DNA of 64,000 nucleotides, from positions 1,178,001 through 1,242,000 of the forward strand of contig NZ_CP058349.1 of NCBI RefSeq assembly GCF_013395055.1, written 5' to 3'. The stretch comes from Pseudomonas sp. ABC1 (GTDB lineage Bacteria > Pseudomonadota > Gammaproteobacteria > Pseudomonadales > Pseudomonadaceae). Under the pieces are notes generated by a model. It was not told the DNA's origin and ran no database searches. It worked only from the letters and a program-made list of their open reading frames with translations. Position numbers and translations under genes: made by a program. Numbering within the stretch: the stretch's first letter is position 1; each line of letters begins with the position of its first letter. Positions 9,435 through 18,822 of this stretch are shown piece by piece.

Positions 9435-9619
9435 AGAGATTGAGTAAACCGCGCAGCCAAACGACGGGAAAAGGCGAAACGACCCTGCCTGCAACGCCGC
9501 ACATAGACGGCCCCAGGCGTGTCCAACATGCCGGAGCGGACAGGTATCCGTTTCATCTTCGCCACGCACTCCCGCGCCAGCTGCATCAATCCGAAACACC
9601 TGATTTGAGGAGATACACC

Positions 9620-10201
9620 ATGGCTTTCGAACTGCCGCCGCTGCCTTACGCAAAAGATGCCCTCGCTCCACACATTTCCCCCGAGACCATCGAATTCCAC
9701 TACGGCAAGCATCACCAGACCTACGTCACCAACCTGAACAACCTGGTGCCGGGCACCGAGTTCGAAGGCAAGGACCTGGAGACCATCGTCAAGACCTCCA
9801 CCGGTGGCATCTTCAACAACGCCGCCCAGGTCTGGAACCACACCTTCTTCTGGAACGGCCTGTCCCCCAACGGTGGCGGCCAGCCGAGCGGCGCCCTGGC
9901 TGATGCGATCAATGCATCCTTCGGCTCCTTCGACAAGTTCAAGGAAGAGTTCACCAAGACCGCCATCGGCACCTTCGGCTCCGGCTGGGCCTGGCTGGTG
10001 AAGAAGGCTGACGGCAGCCTGGCACTGTCCAGCACCATCGGTGCCGGCAACCCGCTGACCGCCGGCGACACGCCGCTGCTGACCATCGATGTCTGGGAAC
10101 ACGCCTACTACATCGACTACCGCAACGCCCGTCCGAAGTTCGTCGAGGCGTTCTGGAACCTGGTCAACTGGGACTTCGTCGCGAAAAACCTCGCGGCCTG
10201 A
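9620..10201 (+). CDS. sodB: Superoxide dismutase, iron type
   Basis: 193 residues, cytosolic; converts superoxide to hydrogen peroxide and oxygen. All metal ligands of the Fe/Mn family are visible: His in EFHYGKHHQTYV, His in VWNHTFFW, and Asp and His in DVWEHAYYIDY. Residues favouring the iron enzyme are present (AAQVWNHTFFWNGL and the FGSGWAWL motif). A strong GAGGAG ribosome site precedes the ATG. A good terminator follows, so it is monocistronic. Its neighbour bifA is the same as in P. aeruginosa. Confidence 0.96.
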   Translation: MAFELPPLPYAKDALAPHISPETIEFHYGKHHQTYVTNLNNLVPGTEFEGKDLETIVKTSTGGIFNNAAQVWNHTFFWNGLSPNGGGQPSGALADAINASFGSFDKFKEEFTKTAIGTFGSGWAWLVKKADGSLALSSTIGAGNPLTAGDTPLLTIDVWEHAYYIDYRNARPKFVEAFWNLVNWDFVAKNLAA

Positions 10202-10222
10202 CCCTAGCTACCCGGTCGTACC

Positions 10223-10246
10223 CGATGCCCGCGCTTGCGGGCATCG
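10223..10246 (+). terminator. Intrinsic terminator of sodB
   Basis: CGATGCCCGC-GCTT-GCGGGCATCG, a perfect 10-bp stem with a four-base loop, 22 bases past the sodB stop; the T-tract (TCCATTCT) is modest. Confidence 0.8.
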
Positions 10247-10549
10247 TCCATTCTGGCAAGCAGAATCCTTCGCACGCGACACAACGGCAGGTTGGCAGAA
10301 TGCCGTTCTGGCGGCATCATGCGGCGCCGACAAACGGTAGGGGCCGGGATGTGTCGCCGTCGATGCGCAGCGCGCCGCTCGACGTTCCCCTTCGTCAAGA
10401 GAAACCATTCGGCCATCAGGGGCCTGCGCCATTCCAACGCCATATGGCCGGCGCCCGAAAGACCGGACAGAGGCTTCAGGGACGTTGACGCTGGTAGCAT
10501 GCCTACCACTACTTTCATCACTTGCCAGGCGAGCCAGAAGGAAAATCTC
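10247..10549. other. Intergenic region upstream of bifA
   Basis: No convincing gene. Near the end lies TTGACG (10485-10490) and a perfect inverted repeat TGGTAG-CATGC-CTACCA (10492-10508), which could be an operator or a hairpin in the bifA leader. No clear -10 was found. Confidence 0.4.
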
Positions 10550-12592
10550 TTGAAACAGGAACTGCGCAACAGCCTGTCGAGAAAGCTCTTGCAGATTGTT
10601 CTGCTCTCCGCCCTGGCCGTGGGACTTCTGCTCAACTGCGCACAGATCGCCCTGGAAGCGCACAAGACCGCTCAACTGATCGACGCCGATGCCCAGCGCA
10701 TCCTGCGCATGTCACGCGATCCGTCGACCCAGGCCATCTACAGCCTGGACCGGGACATGGCCACCCAGGTCATCGAGGGCCTGTTCAAGCATGAGTCGAT
10801 GCAGTCCGGCTCCATCGGCAAGGATGGCGAAGACATGCTCGCGCAGAAACAGCGTCCATTCGCCGAGCTTCCACTGCGCTGGATCACCGACCCGATCCTG
10901 GGTCGGCAGCAACAGTTCGCCATCGAACTGGTAGGCCGCCCGCCCCTCAACGAGCACTATGGCGACCTGACCATCGTCCTCGACACCGCCCAGTACGGCC
11001 ATGACTTCATCAACCGCTCGGTGGTGCTCTTCCTTGCCGGGCTGGCACGCTCGCTGATACTGGCCCTGGTACTGTTCCTGATCTACGAATGGCTGCTGAC
11101 CCGGCCCCTGACCAACCTGATCGACCACCTGAGCCGGATCGATCCCGACAAGCCCGGCGCGCATAAATTGCCCATGCTGCCCGGACACGAACGCAACGAA
11201 CTGGGCCTCTGGGTGACGACGGCCAATAACCTGCTCACCGCCATCGAGCGCAACATGCAATTGCGCCACGCCGCCGAGCACAACCTGCAGCGCATGGGCA
11301 GCTACGACTACCTCACCGGCCTGCCGAACCGGCAACGCTTGCAGCAATCCCTCGCCCAGACCCTGGAGGAAGCCCGCGACCGGCAACACCACGTCGCCGT
11401 CCTGTGCCTCGGGGTGGATGACTTCAAGAGCGCCAACGAACAATTCGGCTACCAGAACGGCGACCGCCTGCTGGCGGCGCTGGCCGATCGTCTGCGGCAG
11501 CAGGCCAACCGCCAGGGCACGCTGGGGCGGCTGGGCGGCGACCAGTTCGTCCTGATCCTGCCGGAAGTCACCGAACCCTATCAGGCCGCCGAACTGGCGC
11601 AGAAGATTCTCGATGACCTGGAAGAGCCGATCGCCATGGACGGGCACTCGGTACGACTGGGTGCCACCATCGGCATCACCCTCTACCCCGAAGATGGCGA
11701 CACCACCGAGAAACTCCTGCAGAAAGCCGAGCAGACCATGACCCTGGCCAAGAGCCACGCCCATGGCCGCTACCAGTTCTATGTCGCCAGCATCGACAGC
11801 GAGATACGCGCACGGCGCGAACTGGAAAAAGCGCTGAGCGAGGCCCTGGACAAGGGCGAATTCCACCTGCTCTACCAACCGCAGTGGGACTACCGGCGTC
11901 GGCGCATCACCGGCGTGGAAGCGCTGATCCGCTGGAACCACCCGCAGGGCAAGAACGTCCCGCCGGACCACTTCATCCCCATCGCCGAACAGAACGGCAG
12001 CATCATCGAGATCGGCGAGTGGGTACTGGACCAGGCCTGTCGCCAGTTGCACGACTGGCACCAGCAAGGTTTCACGGGCTTACGCATGGCCGTCAACCTG
12101 TCCGCCGTGCAGTTGCACCACGCCGCCCTGCCGGACACCATCGACAATCTGCTCACCACTCATCGCCTGCCCGAGGGCACGCTGGAACTCGAAGTGACCG
12201 AGACCAGCCTGATGCAGGACATCCAGACGGCGGCCCACAGCCTGCACTGCCTGCGGGCCTGCGGCGCGCTGATCGCCATCGACGACTTCGGCACCGGCTA
12301 TTCGTCCCTGAACTACCTGAAGAAGCTGCCCGTGGACAAGATCAAGATCGACAAGAGCTTCGTCCAGGACATCAAGTGCGGCGAAGGCGACACCACCATC
12401 GTGCGCGCCATCATCCAGTTGGGCCGCAACCTGAACATGCAGGTCATCGCCGAGGGCGTGGAAACCGCCGAACAGGAGGCCTACCTGATCGGCCAGGGCT
12501 GCGATGAAGGCCAGGGGTACTACTACAGCAAGCCCCTCCCCGCCGAACGGCTGACCGAACTGTTGCGCCTGCAAGGGCCACAACCTGCCTGA
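10550..12592 (+). CDS. bifA: Cyclic-di-GMP phosphodiesterase BifA, probable TTG start
   Basis: About 680 residues: an inner-membrane protein with a transmembrane segment near residues 12-30, a periplasmic sensor, a second transmembrane segment near 165-185, a HAMP-like linker, a GGDEF domain and an EAL domain. The GGDEF signature is degenerate (GGDQF, near residue 328), as known for BifA. The EAL domain keeps its catalytic set (VEALIRW, NLSAVQL, EVTETSL, DDFGTGYSS, KIDKSFV, AEGVET). I place the start at TTG 10550, behind AGAAGGA, because it gives the short N-terminus LKQELRNSLSRKLLQ like characterised BifA. The frame is open far upstream without a ribosome site. It hydrolyses c-di-GMP, favouring motility over biofilm. 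Its place after sodB matches P. aeruginosa. Confidence 0.9.
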   Translation: MKQELRNSLSRKLLQIVLLSALAVGLLLNCAQIALEAHKTAQLIDADAQRILRMSRDPSTQAIYSLDRDMATQVIEGLFKHESMQSGSIGKDGEDMLAQKQRPFAELPLRWITDPILGRQQQFAIELVGRPPLNEHYGDLTIVLDTAQYGHDFINRSVVLFLAGLARSLILALVLFLIYEWLLTRPLTNLIDHLSRIDPDKPGAHKLPMLPGHERNELGLWVTTANNLLTAIERNMQLRHAAEHNLQRMGSYDYLTGLPNRQRLQQSLAQTLEEARDRQHHVAVLCLGVDDFKSANEQFGYQNGDRLLAALADRLRQQANRQGTLGRLGGDQFVLILPEVTEPYQAAELAQKILDDLEEPIAMDGHSVRLGATIGITLYPEDGDTTEKLLQKAEQTMTLAKSHAHGRYQFYVASIDSEIRARRELEKALSEALDKGEFHLLYQPQWDYRRRRITGVEALIRWNHPQGKNVPPDHFIPIAEQNGSIIEIGEWVLDQACRQLHDWHQQGFTGLRMAVNLSAVQLHHAALPDTIDNLLTTHRLPEGTLELEVTETSLMQDIQTAAHSLHCLRACGALIAIDDFGTGYSSLNYLKKLPVDKIKIDKSFVQDIKCGEGDTTIVRAIIQLGRNLNMQVIAEGVETAEQEAYLIGQGCDEGQGYYYSKPLPAERLTELLRLQGPQPA

Positions 12593-12618
12593 ACAGGCAC
12601 CCGGACTCAGGAATCACC

Positions 12619-15084
12619 ATGACCTCATCGCCCCTGCGCCGTGCCTATTTCGCGCTGATACGCCGTGTACTGCGCCTCTGGGTACGTTCGGAAACCATCC
12701 GTCCGGAGTCGACGGAACGACCCTCCGGCAACGCGGCAATCTTCTATGCCCTGCCACGCACCTCGGCCAGCGACCTCGCGGTGCTGGCCGAAGAATGCGA
12801 GAAGAACGGCTGGCCAAGCCCACTGGACGCCGTCGACCTGGGCACCCTGCACGAACCGGATGCGGTGTTCTTCCTCGCACCCTCCGCCAGTTGGTTCGGC
12901 CGTCGTCGCCGCAGTTCGGCACCGCCGTCGCTGGTACGGCTGGTGAACGCCCTGAGCCAGGGCACTCTGGAGAATGCCGTGATCATCCCGGTCAGCGTGT
13001 TCTGGGGGCAATCGCCAGACCGCGAGACCAGCGCCTGGAAGCTGCTGTTCGCCGACTCCTGGGCCGTGACCGGACGCCTGCGCCGCCTGCTGAGCATTCT
13101 CATGCTGGGCCGCAAGACCCGTGTGCAATTCTCCGAACCCATCCCGCTCAAGGAGCTGATCGCCCTGAACAAAGGGCACGAACGCACCCTGCGCATGGTG
13201 CATCGAATCCTGCGGGTGCATTTCCGCAACCAGAAGGCGGCAGTCATCGGCCCCGACCTGTCGCACCGGCGCACGCTGGTCAAGGGCCTGCTGCACCATG
13301 CCCAGGTACGCCAAGCCATCGCCGAGGAAGCCCAGCGCGACGGTATCTCACTGGAGAAAGCCGAGGCCCGCGCCCTGCGCTATGGCAACGAGATCGCCTC
13401 GGACTACACCTACACCGCCGTGCGCTTCCTGGAGACCCTGCTGTCGTGGTTCTGGAACCGCATCTACGACGGCATCCGCGTCAACCACGTGGAGAAACTC
13501 CAGCAGAGCGTGGCCGGCCACGAGGTGGTCTACGTGCCCTGCCACCGCAGCCATATCGACTACCTGCTGCTGTCCTACCTGCTGTTCCACAACGGCCTGA
13601 CGCCGCCGCACATCGCCGCCGGGATCAACCTCGACATGCCGGTCATCGGCAGCATGCTGCGTCGTGGCGGCGCCTTCTTCATGCGCCGCTCGTTCAAGGA
13701 CAAGCCTCTCTACACGGCGGTCTTCAACGAATACCTGCACACGTTGTTCAGCCGTGGTTTCCCGGTGGAGTACTTCATCGAAGGCGGGCGCTCGCGCACC
13801 GGGCGCATGTTGCAACCGCGCACCGGCATGCTCGCCATGACCCTGCGCAGCTACCTGCGCTCGTCGCGCCTGCCGATCCTGTTCGTGCCGGTCTATATCG
13901 GCTACGAACGGGTACTGGAAGGCCGTACCTACCTGGGCGAACTGCGCGGCGCGAGCAAGAAGAAGGAGTCCATCCTCGATCTGTTCAAAGTCATCGGCGC
14001 TCTGCGCCAGCGCTTCGGGCAGGTCTGGGTCAACTTCGGTGAGCCGCTGCCGCTGAACGACTTCCTCGACCAGCAGCAGCCCGGCTGGCGCCAGCAGCCC
14101 ATGGCCGAGGGCTTCCGCCCGGACTGGCTGAACGAGACCACCCACCGCCTGGCCGCGCGCATCGCCCAGCGGATCAACCAGGCCGCCGCCATCAACCCGG
14201 TCAACCTGGTGGCGATCGTCATGCTCTCGACAAGGCGCCTGGCACTGGACGAACACTCCCTGGAACGGACCCTGGACGCCTACCAGGCGCTGTTGCGCGC
14301 GGTGCCCTACTCGGACCGGGTCACGCTGCCCGACGGCAACGGCAGCAGCCTGATCGAACAGGTCAGGACCATGCAGTTGCTGGCCGAACAAAACGACGCA
14401 CTGGGCCGCATCTTCTATCTGGACGAGCCCAATGCGGTCCTGATGACCTACTACCGCAACAACGTGATGCACATCTTCGCCCTGCCCGCGCTGCTGGCCA
14501 GCTTCTTCCAGATCAACGCGCGCATCAGCCGCGAGCAGATCCTGCGTTTCAGCCGTGCGCTCTACCCCTACCTGCGCGCAGAGCTGTTCATCCGCTGGGA
14601 AGACGAGGAGCTGCCGGAGGTGATCGACCAATGGCTGGCCGCCTTCGTCGCCCAGGGTCTATTGAAACAGGACGAGCAGGCCTATGTGCGCCCGGACCCG
14701 AGCTCGCGCGAGTTCGTGCTGCTGACACTGCTGTCCAGGGTCGTGATGCAGACCCTGCAACGCTTCTATATGGTCACCTCGCTGCTGCTCGACCACGGTC
14801 AACGAGGGCTGGATGCTGAACAACTGGAAAGCCTCGCCAGCGTGATGGCCCAGCGCCTGTCAGTGCTGCATGGCCTGAACGCACCGGAGTTCTTCGACAA
14901 GAGCCTGTTCCGCCAATTCATCGATGGCTTGCGCCAGCAGGGCGTGACCCGTCCTGACCGCAACGGGCGACTGATTCACCAGCGCCGACTCGGCGAGCTG
15001 ACCGAAGGCGTGGCAAAGCGTGTGCTGCCTGCGGAAATCCGCCTGTCGATCCGCCAGGTCGCCCGCGACCGCACCCACCCCTGA
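12619..15084 (+). CDS. plsB: Glycerol-3-phosphate 1-O-acyltransferase
   Basis: 821 residues, the usual length for PlsB. It acylates glycerol-3-phosphate at position 1 with acyl-CoA or acyl-ACP at the inner membrane, the first step of phospholipid synthesis. Acyltransferase block I is VPCHRSHIDYLLLSY (HX4D), followed by the glycerophosphate-binding blocks FFMRRSFKDKPLY, VEYFIEGGRSRTGRMLQPRTG and ILFVPVYIGYERV. It starts 26 bases after bifA with AGGAATC before the ATG, so the two may be co-transcribed. Confidence 0.95.
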   Translation: MTSSPLRRAYFALIRRVLRLWVRSETIRPESTERPSGNAAIFYALPRTSASDLAVLAEECEKNGWPSPLDAVDLGTLHEPDAVFFLAPSASWFGRRRRSSAPPSLVRLVNALSQGTLENAVIIPVSVFWGQSPDRETSAWKLLFADSWAVTGRLRRLLSILMLGRKTRVQFSEPIPLKELIALNKGHERTLRMVHRILRVHFRNQKAAVIGPDLSHRRTLVKGLLHHAQVRQAIAEEAQRDGISLEKAEARALRYGNEIASDYTYTAVRFLETLLSWFWNRIYDGIRVNHVEKLQQSVAGHEVVYVPCHRSHIDYLLLSYLLFHNGLTPPHIAAGINLDMPVIGSMLRRGGAFFMRRSFKDKPLYTAVFNEYLHTLFSRGFPVEYFIEGGRSRTGRMLQPRTGMLAMTLRSYLRSSRLPILFVPVYIGYERVLEGRTYLGELRGASKKKESILDLFKVIGALRQRFGQVWVNFGEPLPLNDFLDQQQPGWRQQPMAEGFRPDWLNETTHRLAARIAQRINQAAAINPVNLVAIVMLSTRRLALDEHSLERTLDAYQALLRAVPYSDRVTLPDGNGSSLIEQVRTMQLLAEQNDALGRIFYLDEPNAVLMTYYRNNVMHIFALPALLASFFQINARISREQILRFSRALYPYLRAELFIRWEDEELPEVIDQWLAAFVAQGLLKQDEQAYVRPDPSSREFVLLTLLSRVVMQTLQRFYMVTSLLLDHGQRGLDAEQLESLASVMAQRLSVLHGLNAPEFFDKSLFRQFIDGLRQQGVTRPDRNGRLIHQRRLGELTEGVAKRVLPAEIRLSIRQVARDRTHP

Positions 15085-15087
15085 CCC

Positions 15088-15108
15088 GTAGGGTGCGCGA
15101 CGCGCACC
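15088..15108. repeat. Single GTAGGGTGCGC-family repeat
   Basis: GTAGGGTGCGCGACGCGCACC, a self-complementary intergenic repeat just after the plsB stop, between convergent genes; it could also serve as a transcription stop. Confidence 0.65.
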
Positions 15109-15132
15109 TTTACACCAGCCAGCCACACGCAC

Positions 15133-15777
15133 TCAGCCCACCGACAACACGACCAGCACACCGCCACCCAACAGGATCAGTACGACCCCGGAGGCACGCT
15201 CCAGCCAGGGCAGTGCCTGGGCAAAGCGCCGCAACACGACACGGTTGCCAATCGCACAGGCGACCAGCAGGTCCCAGAACAGCACGACGCAGAACATCCA
15301 GATGCCATACAGCAGCCGGTGCCCCCCTTCACCCGCACCGCCCAACAGCGCGGCCAGGCTGGTATAGAACAGTGCATTCTTCGGGTTGAGGATGCCCGAC
15401 AGAAAGCCCATGCCAGCAGCCCGGCACCAGGCCCGTGACGGTGGCAGCGGCAACACCGCACGACCAACCGGCGTCGCCCCCTCCAGCGTGCCGCTGCCCG
15501 CATGCCGGATGAACAGCACACCCAGGTAGAGCAGGTAGACACAGCCCGCGAGCTGCAAGGCGACGAACAGCACACTGTCGGCGCTCAAGGCGCTCGTTCC
15601 GGTGAAGGCCGCCAGGATGAAGGCACCGTTGGCCAGCGCGATCCCCAGGCAAGCCCCGCTGGCGACCTTCCAGCCCGCAGATATCGACGTTCGTGCCACC
15701 AGGAAAAAATCCGGACCGGGCGACAGCAGCGCAAGAAAATGTGCCGCCGCCACCATCAGAAACTGCTCCATCGCCAT
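15133..15777 (-). CDS. LysE/RhtB-family exporter
   Basis: 214 residues with about six transmembrane helices. The N-terminal FLALLSPGPDFFLVARTSIS and GFLSGILNPKNALFYTSL motifs are diagnostic of the RhtB/LysE translocator family, which exports amino acids or homoserine lactone-like compounds. The exact substrate is not readable. It lies 81 bases downstream of, and on the same strand as, an AraC-type regulator, a common regulator-exporter pairing. Confidence 0.85.
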   Translation of the reverse strand: MAMEQFLMVAAAHFLALLSPGPDFFLVARTSISAGWKVASGACLGIALANGAFILAAFTGTSALSADSVLFVALQLAGCVYLLYLGVLFIRHAGSGTLEGATPVGRAVLPLPPSRAWCRAAGMGFLSGILNPKNALFYTSLAALLGGAGEGGHRLLYGIWMFCVVLFWDLLVACAIGNRVVLRRFAQALPWLERASGVVLILLGGGVLVVLSVG

Positions 15778-15858
15778 TCACACTCAAGCCAGTCAGGCGC
15801 GAAGTGTGGGCGTTAAGGAGTGGCTCGTATTGAAGGAAATTGCAGCAGGCTCACGGGC

Positions 15859-16668
15859 TCATCGGCACCGATAAAGCCCCGGCGTGACGCCTGTATGCGC
15901 CTTGAAAGCACGCTGGAAATGGGCCTGGTCGGCGAACCCCAGGTGCAGGGCCACCTGGGCCAGCGCCTGCCCACCCTGGAGCAGGTCGCGTGCGACGTTG
16001 ATGCGCTGGTTGACCTGCCAGGCATGGGGCGTCATCCCCGTGCGGGCACGAAAAGCGCGCAGCAAGCGATAACGGCTCATTCCCGCTGCATCGGCCAACT
16101 CATCCAGGGAACGAGCGACCGCCGGCTCCCGCCGCAACAGAGCCAGCACGGCATCGAGGCGCCCGGATTGCCGGACCGAGGCCGACGCATCGATACTCAG
16201 CCCGGAAATCCGGTCGCTGTCGCCAATGAACTCGATCAGCGCGGCCTCCTTGTCGGCCACCTCGGCCTGCGAGAACAGCACTGTATTGAGCCGACAGAAA
16301 TCCGTGTACAGCGCCTTATCGGACAGTATCCGAACGGGCTCACCGCTAGAGGCTTCGTCCTGCAGGTACTCCTGCCGAACCCCACGCAGCCATGCGGCAT
16401 CCAGGTGCAGCATCTGGTAGCTCCAGGCGGTGTCGGGATCAGGATTGCAGGCATGCACACGCTCGGCCGGTACGAACACCAGGGTCCCGGCCTGCAAGGG
16501 CACCGCGACGGAGCCAGCACCGCTGAAACGGCTGCGTCCCTGATCGATCGCGCCGATGGAAAAGGTCGGATGGCTATGCGCCTTGTAGCAGGCGCGGCTA
16601 TGGCAGGCGCGGCGACTCTCCACATGGGGCATCGCGGGATCGCGCCAGAATCGGGTAGAGGCAGACAT
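15859..16668 (-). CDS. AraC-family transcriptional regulator
   Basis: 269 residues from the ATG giving MSASTRFWRDP. The N-terminal half is a cupin-type ligand-binding domain (HSHPTFSIGAIDQGRSRF, PLQAGTLVFVPAERVHACNP). The C-terminal 100 residues carry the two AraC helix-turn-helix units (LDELADAAGMSRYRLLRAFR and ALAQVALHLGFADQAHFQRAFK). It likely controls the adjacent LysE-type exporter. The inducing ligand is unknown. Confidence 0.85.
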   Translation of the reverse strand: MSASTRFWRDPAMPHVESRRACHSRACYKAHSHPTFSIGAIDQGRSRFSGAGSVAVPLQAGTLVFVPAERVHACNPDPDTAWSYQMLHLDAAWLRGVRQEYLQDEASSGEPVRILSDKALYTDFCRLNTVLFSQAEVADKEAALIEFIGDSDRISGLSIDASASVRQSGRLDAVLALLRREPAVARSLDELADAAGMSRYRLLRAFRARTGMTPHAWQVNQRINVARDLLQGGQALAQVALHLGFADQAHFQRAFKAHTGVTPGLYRCR

Positions 16669-16859
16669 GGTCACAATGGTATCAGCAGTTGCCAGGGGCG
16701 CGCCGCACGCGGCAAGCTGCAAGGGAAAAACACAGGCACGGCCTCCAGCCAGTGCCCTTGGGCCTGTTCATGATCGCCGCCGACCGCCCTGTCGGCATGC
16801 ACGGCTACTCCAGGCCGTGAGGCGTTGAACGGGTTCCTATATCCATGAGGAGGTGTCCC

Positions 16860-17516
16860 ATGACGCTACAATCCCATCACAAATTGATGCTACCCAGCGC
16901 CGAACAGGCCCTGCCAGGGCGCGCAGAAGCCATCAGCGTGCACAATACCCACGCCGTCACCGGCAATGCCCTGCTGCCACCATTTCCCGAAGGGCTGCAA
17001 CTGGCGGTCTTCGGCCTTGGCTGCTTCTGGGGCGCGGAGCGGTTGTTCTGGCAGCAAGAGGGGGTCTGGAGCACCGCCGTCGGTTATGCCGGCGGGCACA
17101 CGCCGAACCCCAGCTACGAAGAAGTCTGCTCCGGCCTGACCGCCCATGCCGAGGTGGTGCAGGTGGTGTTCGACCCACGGCAGATCGACTACCAGAGCCT
17201 GCTCAGGACGTTCTGGGAAGCCCACAACCCGACCCAAGGCATGCGCCAGGGCAACGACCAGGGCACCCAGTACCGTTCGGTAATTTTCTACCAAGACAGC
17301 GAGCAACAACGGCAGGCCGAAGCCAGCCGGCAGCGCTACCAGGCAGAGCTGTCGAAGGCCGGCCTCGGCGACATCACCACGGAGATCGCCGAGTTGCCTC
17401 CCTTCTACTACGCCGAGGACTACCACCAGCAGTACCTGGCGAAAAACCCCAACGGCTACTGCGGCCTGCAAGGCACCGGCCTTTGCTTGCCGCCTGACAC
17501 CTCACGGCCAGCCTGA
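16860..17516 (+). CDS. msrA: Peptide methionine (S)-S-oxide reductase
   Basis: 218 residues, repairing S-epimers of methionine sulfoxide in proteins. The catalytic motif GLGCFWGAERLFWQ is at about residue 55, followed by VGYAGGHTPNPSYEEVCSG and the C-terminal YHQQYLAKNPNGYCGLQGTG with a resolving cysteine. The start follows a near-consensus GAGGAGGTG. The N-terminal extension of about 50 residues before the catalytic domain is usual for the longer proteobacterial form. A REP palindrome carrying the insertion sequence follows 36 bases later. Confidence 0.94.
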   Translation: MTLQSHHKLMLPSAEQALPGRAEAISVHNTHAVTGNALLPPFPEGLQLAVFGLGCFWGAERLFWQQEGVWSTAVGYAGGHTPNPSYEEVCSGLTAHAEVVQVVFDPRQIDYQSLLRTFWEAHNPTQGMRQGNDQGTQYRSVIFYQDSEQQRQAEASRQRYQAELSKAGLGDITTEIAELPPFYYAEDYHQQYLAKNPNGYCGLQGTGLCLPPDTSRPA

Positions 17517-17552
17517 ACCGGCGTGGCCTTGTAGCCATCACTCCTGGGTTCC

Positions 17553-17562
17553 CGCCTTCGCG
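17553..17562. repeat. Left target-site duplication of the IS4-family element
   Basis: CGCCTTCGCG abuts the left inverted repeat and is repeated exactly at 18864-18873 on the other side of the element. Removing the element and one copy restores the palindrome TTCCCGCCTTCGCGGGAA, a REP-type sequence. Confidence 0.85.
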
Positions 17563-17581
17563 CACTACTGTCCGGCACTCC

Positions 17582-18757
17582 TTATGCAAGGAATAGCTGT
17601 CCCTGTCGTTGCTCGATTTCTTGTTTTTGCGCCTGTCGCTTTCGATAACGCTCAACCTCTATCTCTGGACGCTGTAGCAGTGTTGAGCGCACCTCCACCA
17701 TAAACATCCACAGGCTCTTCTTTTCACCTGTCACCATCCGGTGAAGGCTCAGTAGCAGGTAGCTGATCAGGGCGCAGAGAATTTGAATGCGTACCGCATT
17801 TTCGCTACGCCCCAGAAACTGCTTGATCTTCAAGTGCTGCTTGATCCATTTGAAGAACAATTCGATTCGCCAGCGGCGGCGGTAAAGCTCAGCAATATCC
17901 GCCGCTGGGCTCTCTAGGTCGTTGGTCGCCAGGATCAGCGGACGATCATGCTCAGGGCGGTGGACGACGATTCGGCGTAAAGGTTTTTCATAGTGATTGA
18001 TGCGTTTTCCACCAGGATGCCGGTGGGCAAACCTGACGTACTCATCCTGCAAAATCACGCCTTGTTCTCCGCTGCCAATCTCGCGCGAGGAAAGAACCTT
18101 GAGCCCCGCGTTGTACTTGAACCGTGTCACGAAGCGGGCCTTGTTCTCCTCCAGGCGGGCCCACCAGTTGTAATCGCAATAGCCCTTGTCGAATACATAG
18201 GTGGCGTAAGGCTCAATCTCCAGGCACTTGCCGACTTCAATATCGTTGACATTGGCGGCACTGAAACGGCAATCCACAGGGGCTGCGCAGTGGTTGGCGT
18301 ACTGCACATGGACTTTGACCCCCTGAGTTCGGCGTGTTCGATCCGATAACGTCCAGTCGTCAAAGCCTGAGCCCTTCAGGGTGATGGAGGTCGAGTCCAA
18401 TAGGTACAGCAGCTCTTTTGTGTCCCTGCGTTGTTGCCGACTGGTGCACGCCATCAGGTACTGCGCCGCTTGGGCGAAAACCTCTGGACAGCGTCTCCCA
18501 TTGGCTTCGGCCAGTGTTGAACGCCTGATCGCAGACGTTCCCAAGTGATAGTGGTGATTGGGCTGGCTATTGAAGCTGGACTCGAGCTCACGCAGGCTGC
18601 CGGCCCCAGACAGGTGGGCGTATAGCATCGCAACTAGGTGATCCCAGCTTGTAAAGCGTCGGCTGTGACTGTCCGCGTCTTGCTGAACGACAGCGCGATC
18701 AAATACACCACGTGGGAGGGCTTTGAGTAGATCGTGGAACCGGCTTATTCTGAACAC
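17582..18757 (-). CDS. IS4-family DDE transposase
   Basis: 391 residues from a GTG start. The DDE acidic residues are visible: the first Asp in LLYLLDSTSITL, the second in TYVFDKGYCDYNWW, and the Glu in the exact IS4 signature Y-2-R-3-E-6-K (YRRRWRIELFFKWIKQ). The N-terminus (FHDLLKALPRGVFDRAVVQ) is the typical IS4-group leading domain. There is no frameshift or internal stop. A hairpin sits directly against the GTG and may hold back translation. Confidence 0.93.
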   Translation of the reverse strand: MFRISRFHDLLKALPRGVFDRAVVQQDADSHSRRFTSWDHLVAMLYAHLSGAGSLRELESSFNSQPNHHYHLGTSAIRRSTLAEANGRRCPEVFAQAAQYLMACTSRQQRRDTKELLYLLDSTSITLKGSGFDDWTLSDRTRRTQGVKVHVQYANHCAAPVDCRFSAANVNDIEVGKCLEIEPYATYVFDKGYCDYNWWARLEENKARFVTRFKYNAGLKVLSSREIGSGEQGVILQDEYVRFAHRHPGGKRINHYEKPLRRIVVHRPEHDRPLILATNDLESPAADIAELYRRRWRIELFFKWIKQHLKIKQFLGRSENAVRIQILCALISYLLLSLHRMVTGEKKSLWMFMVEVRSTLLQRPEIEVERYRKRQAQKQEIEQRQGQLFLA

Positions 18758-18822
18758 CTTGTGAAACCTGCGAGATTGAGTTGGCGCTCTACGGTTTAAG
18801 CCGTACTCCCAGGTTTCACAAG
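18758..18822 (-). promoter_or_regulatory. Hairpin sequestering the transposase start
   Basis: CTTGTGAAACCT (18758-18769) and AGGTTTCACAAG (18811-18822) form a perfect 12-bp stem in the untranslated stretch of the element, with a smaller ACGG/CCGT hairpin inside. The arm nearest the gene touches the GTG start codon and contains the only AGG upstream, so folding would mask initiation. IS4-group elements are known to limit translation from read-through transcripts this way. Confidence 0.6.
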
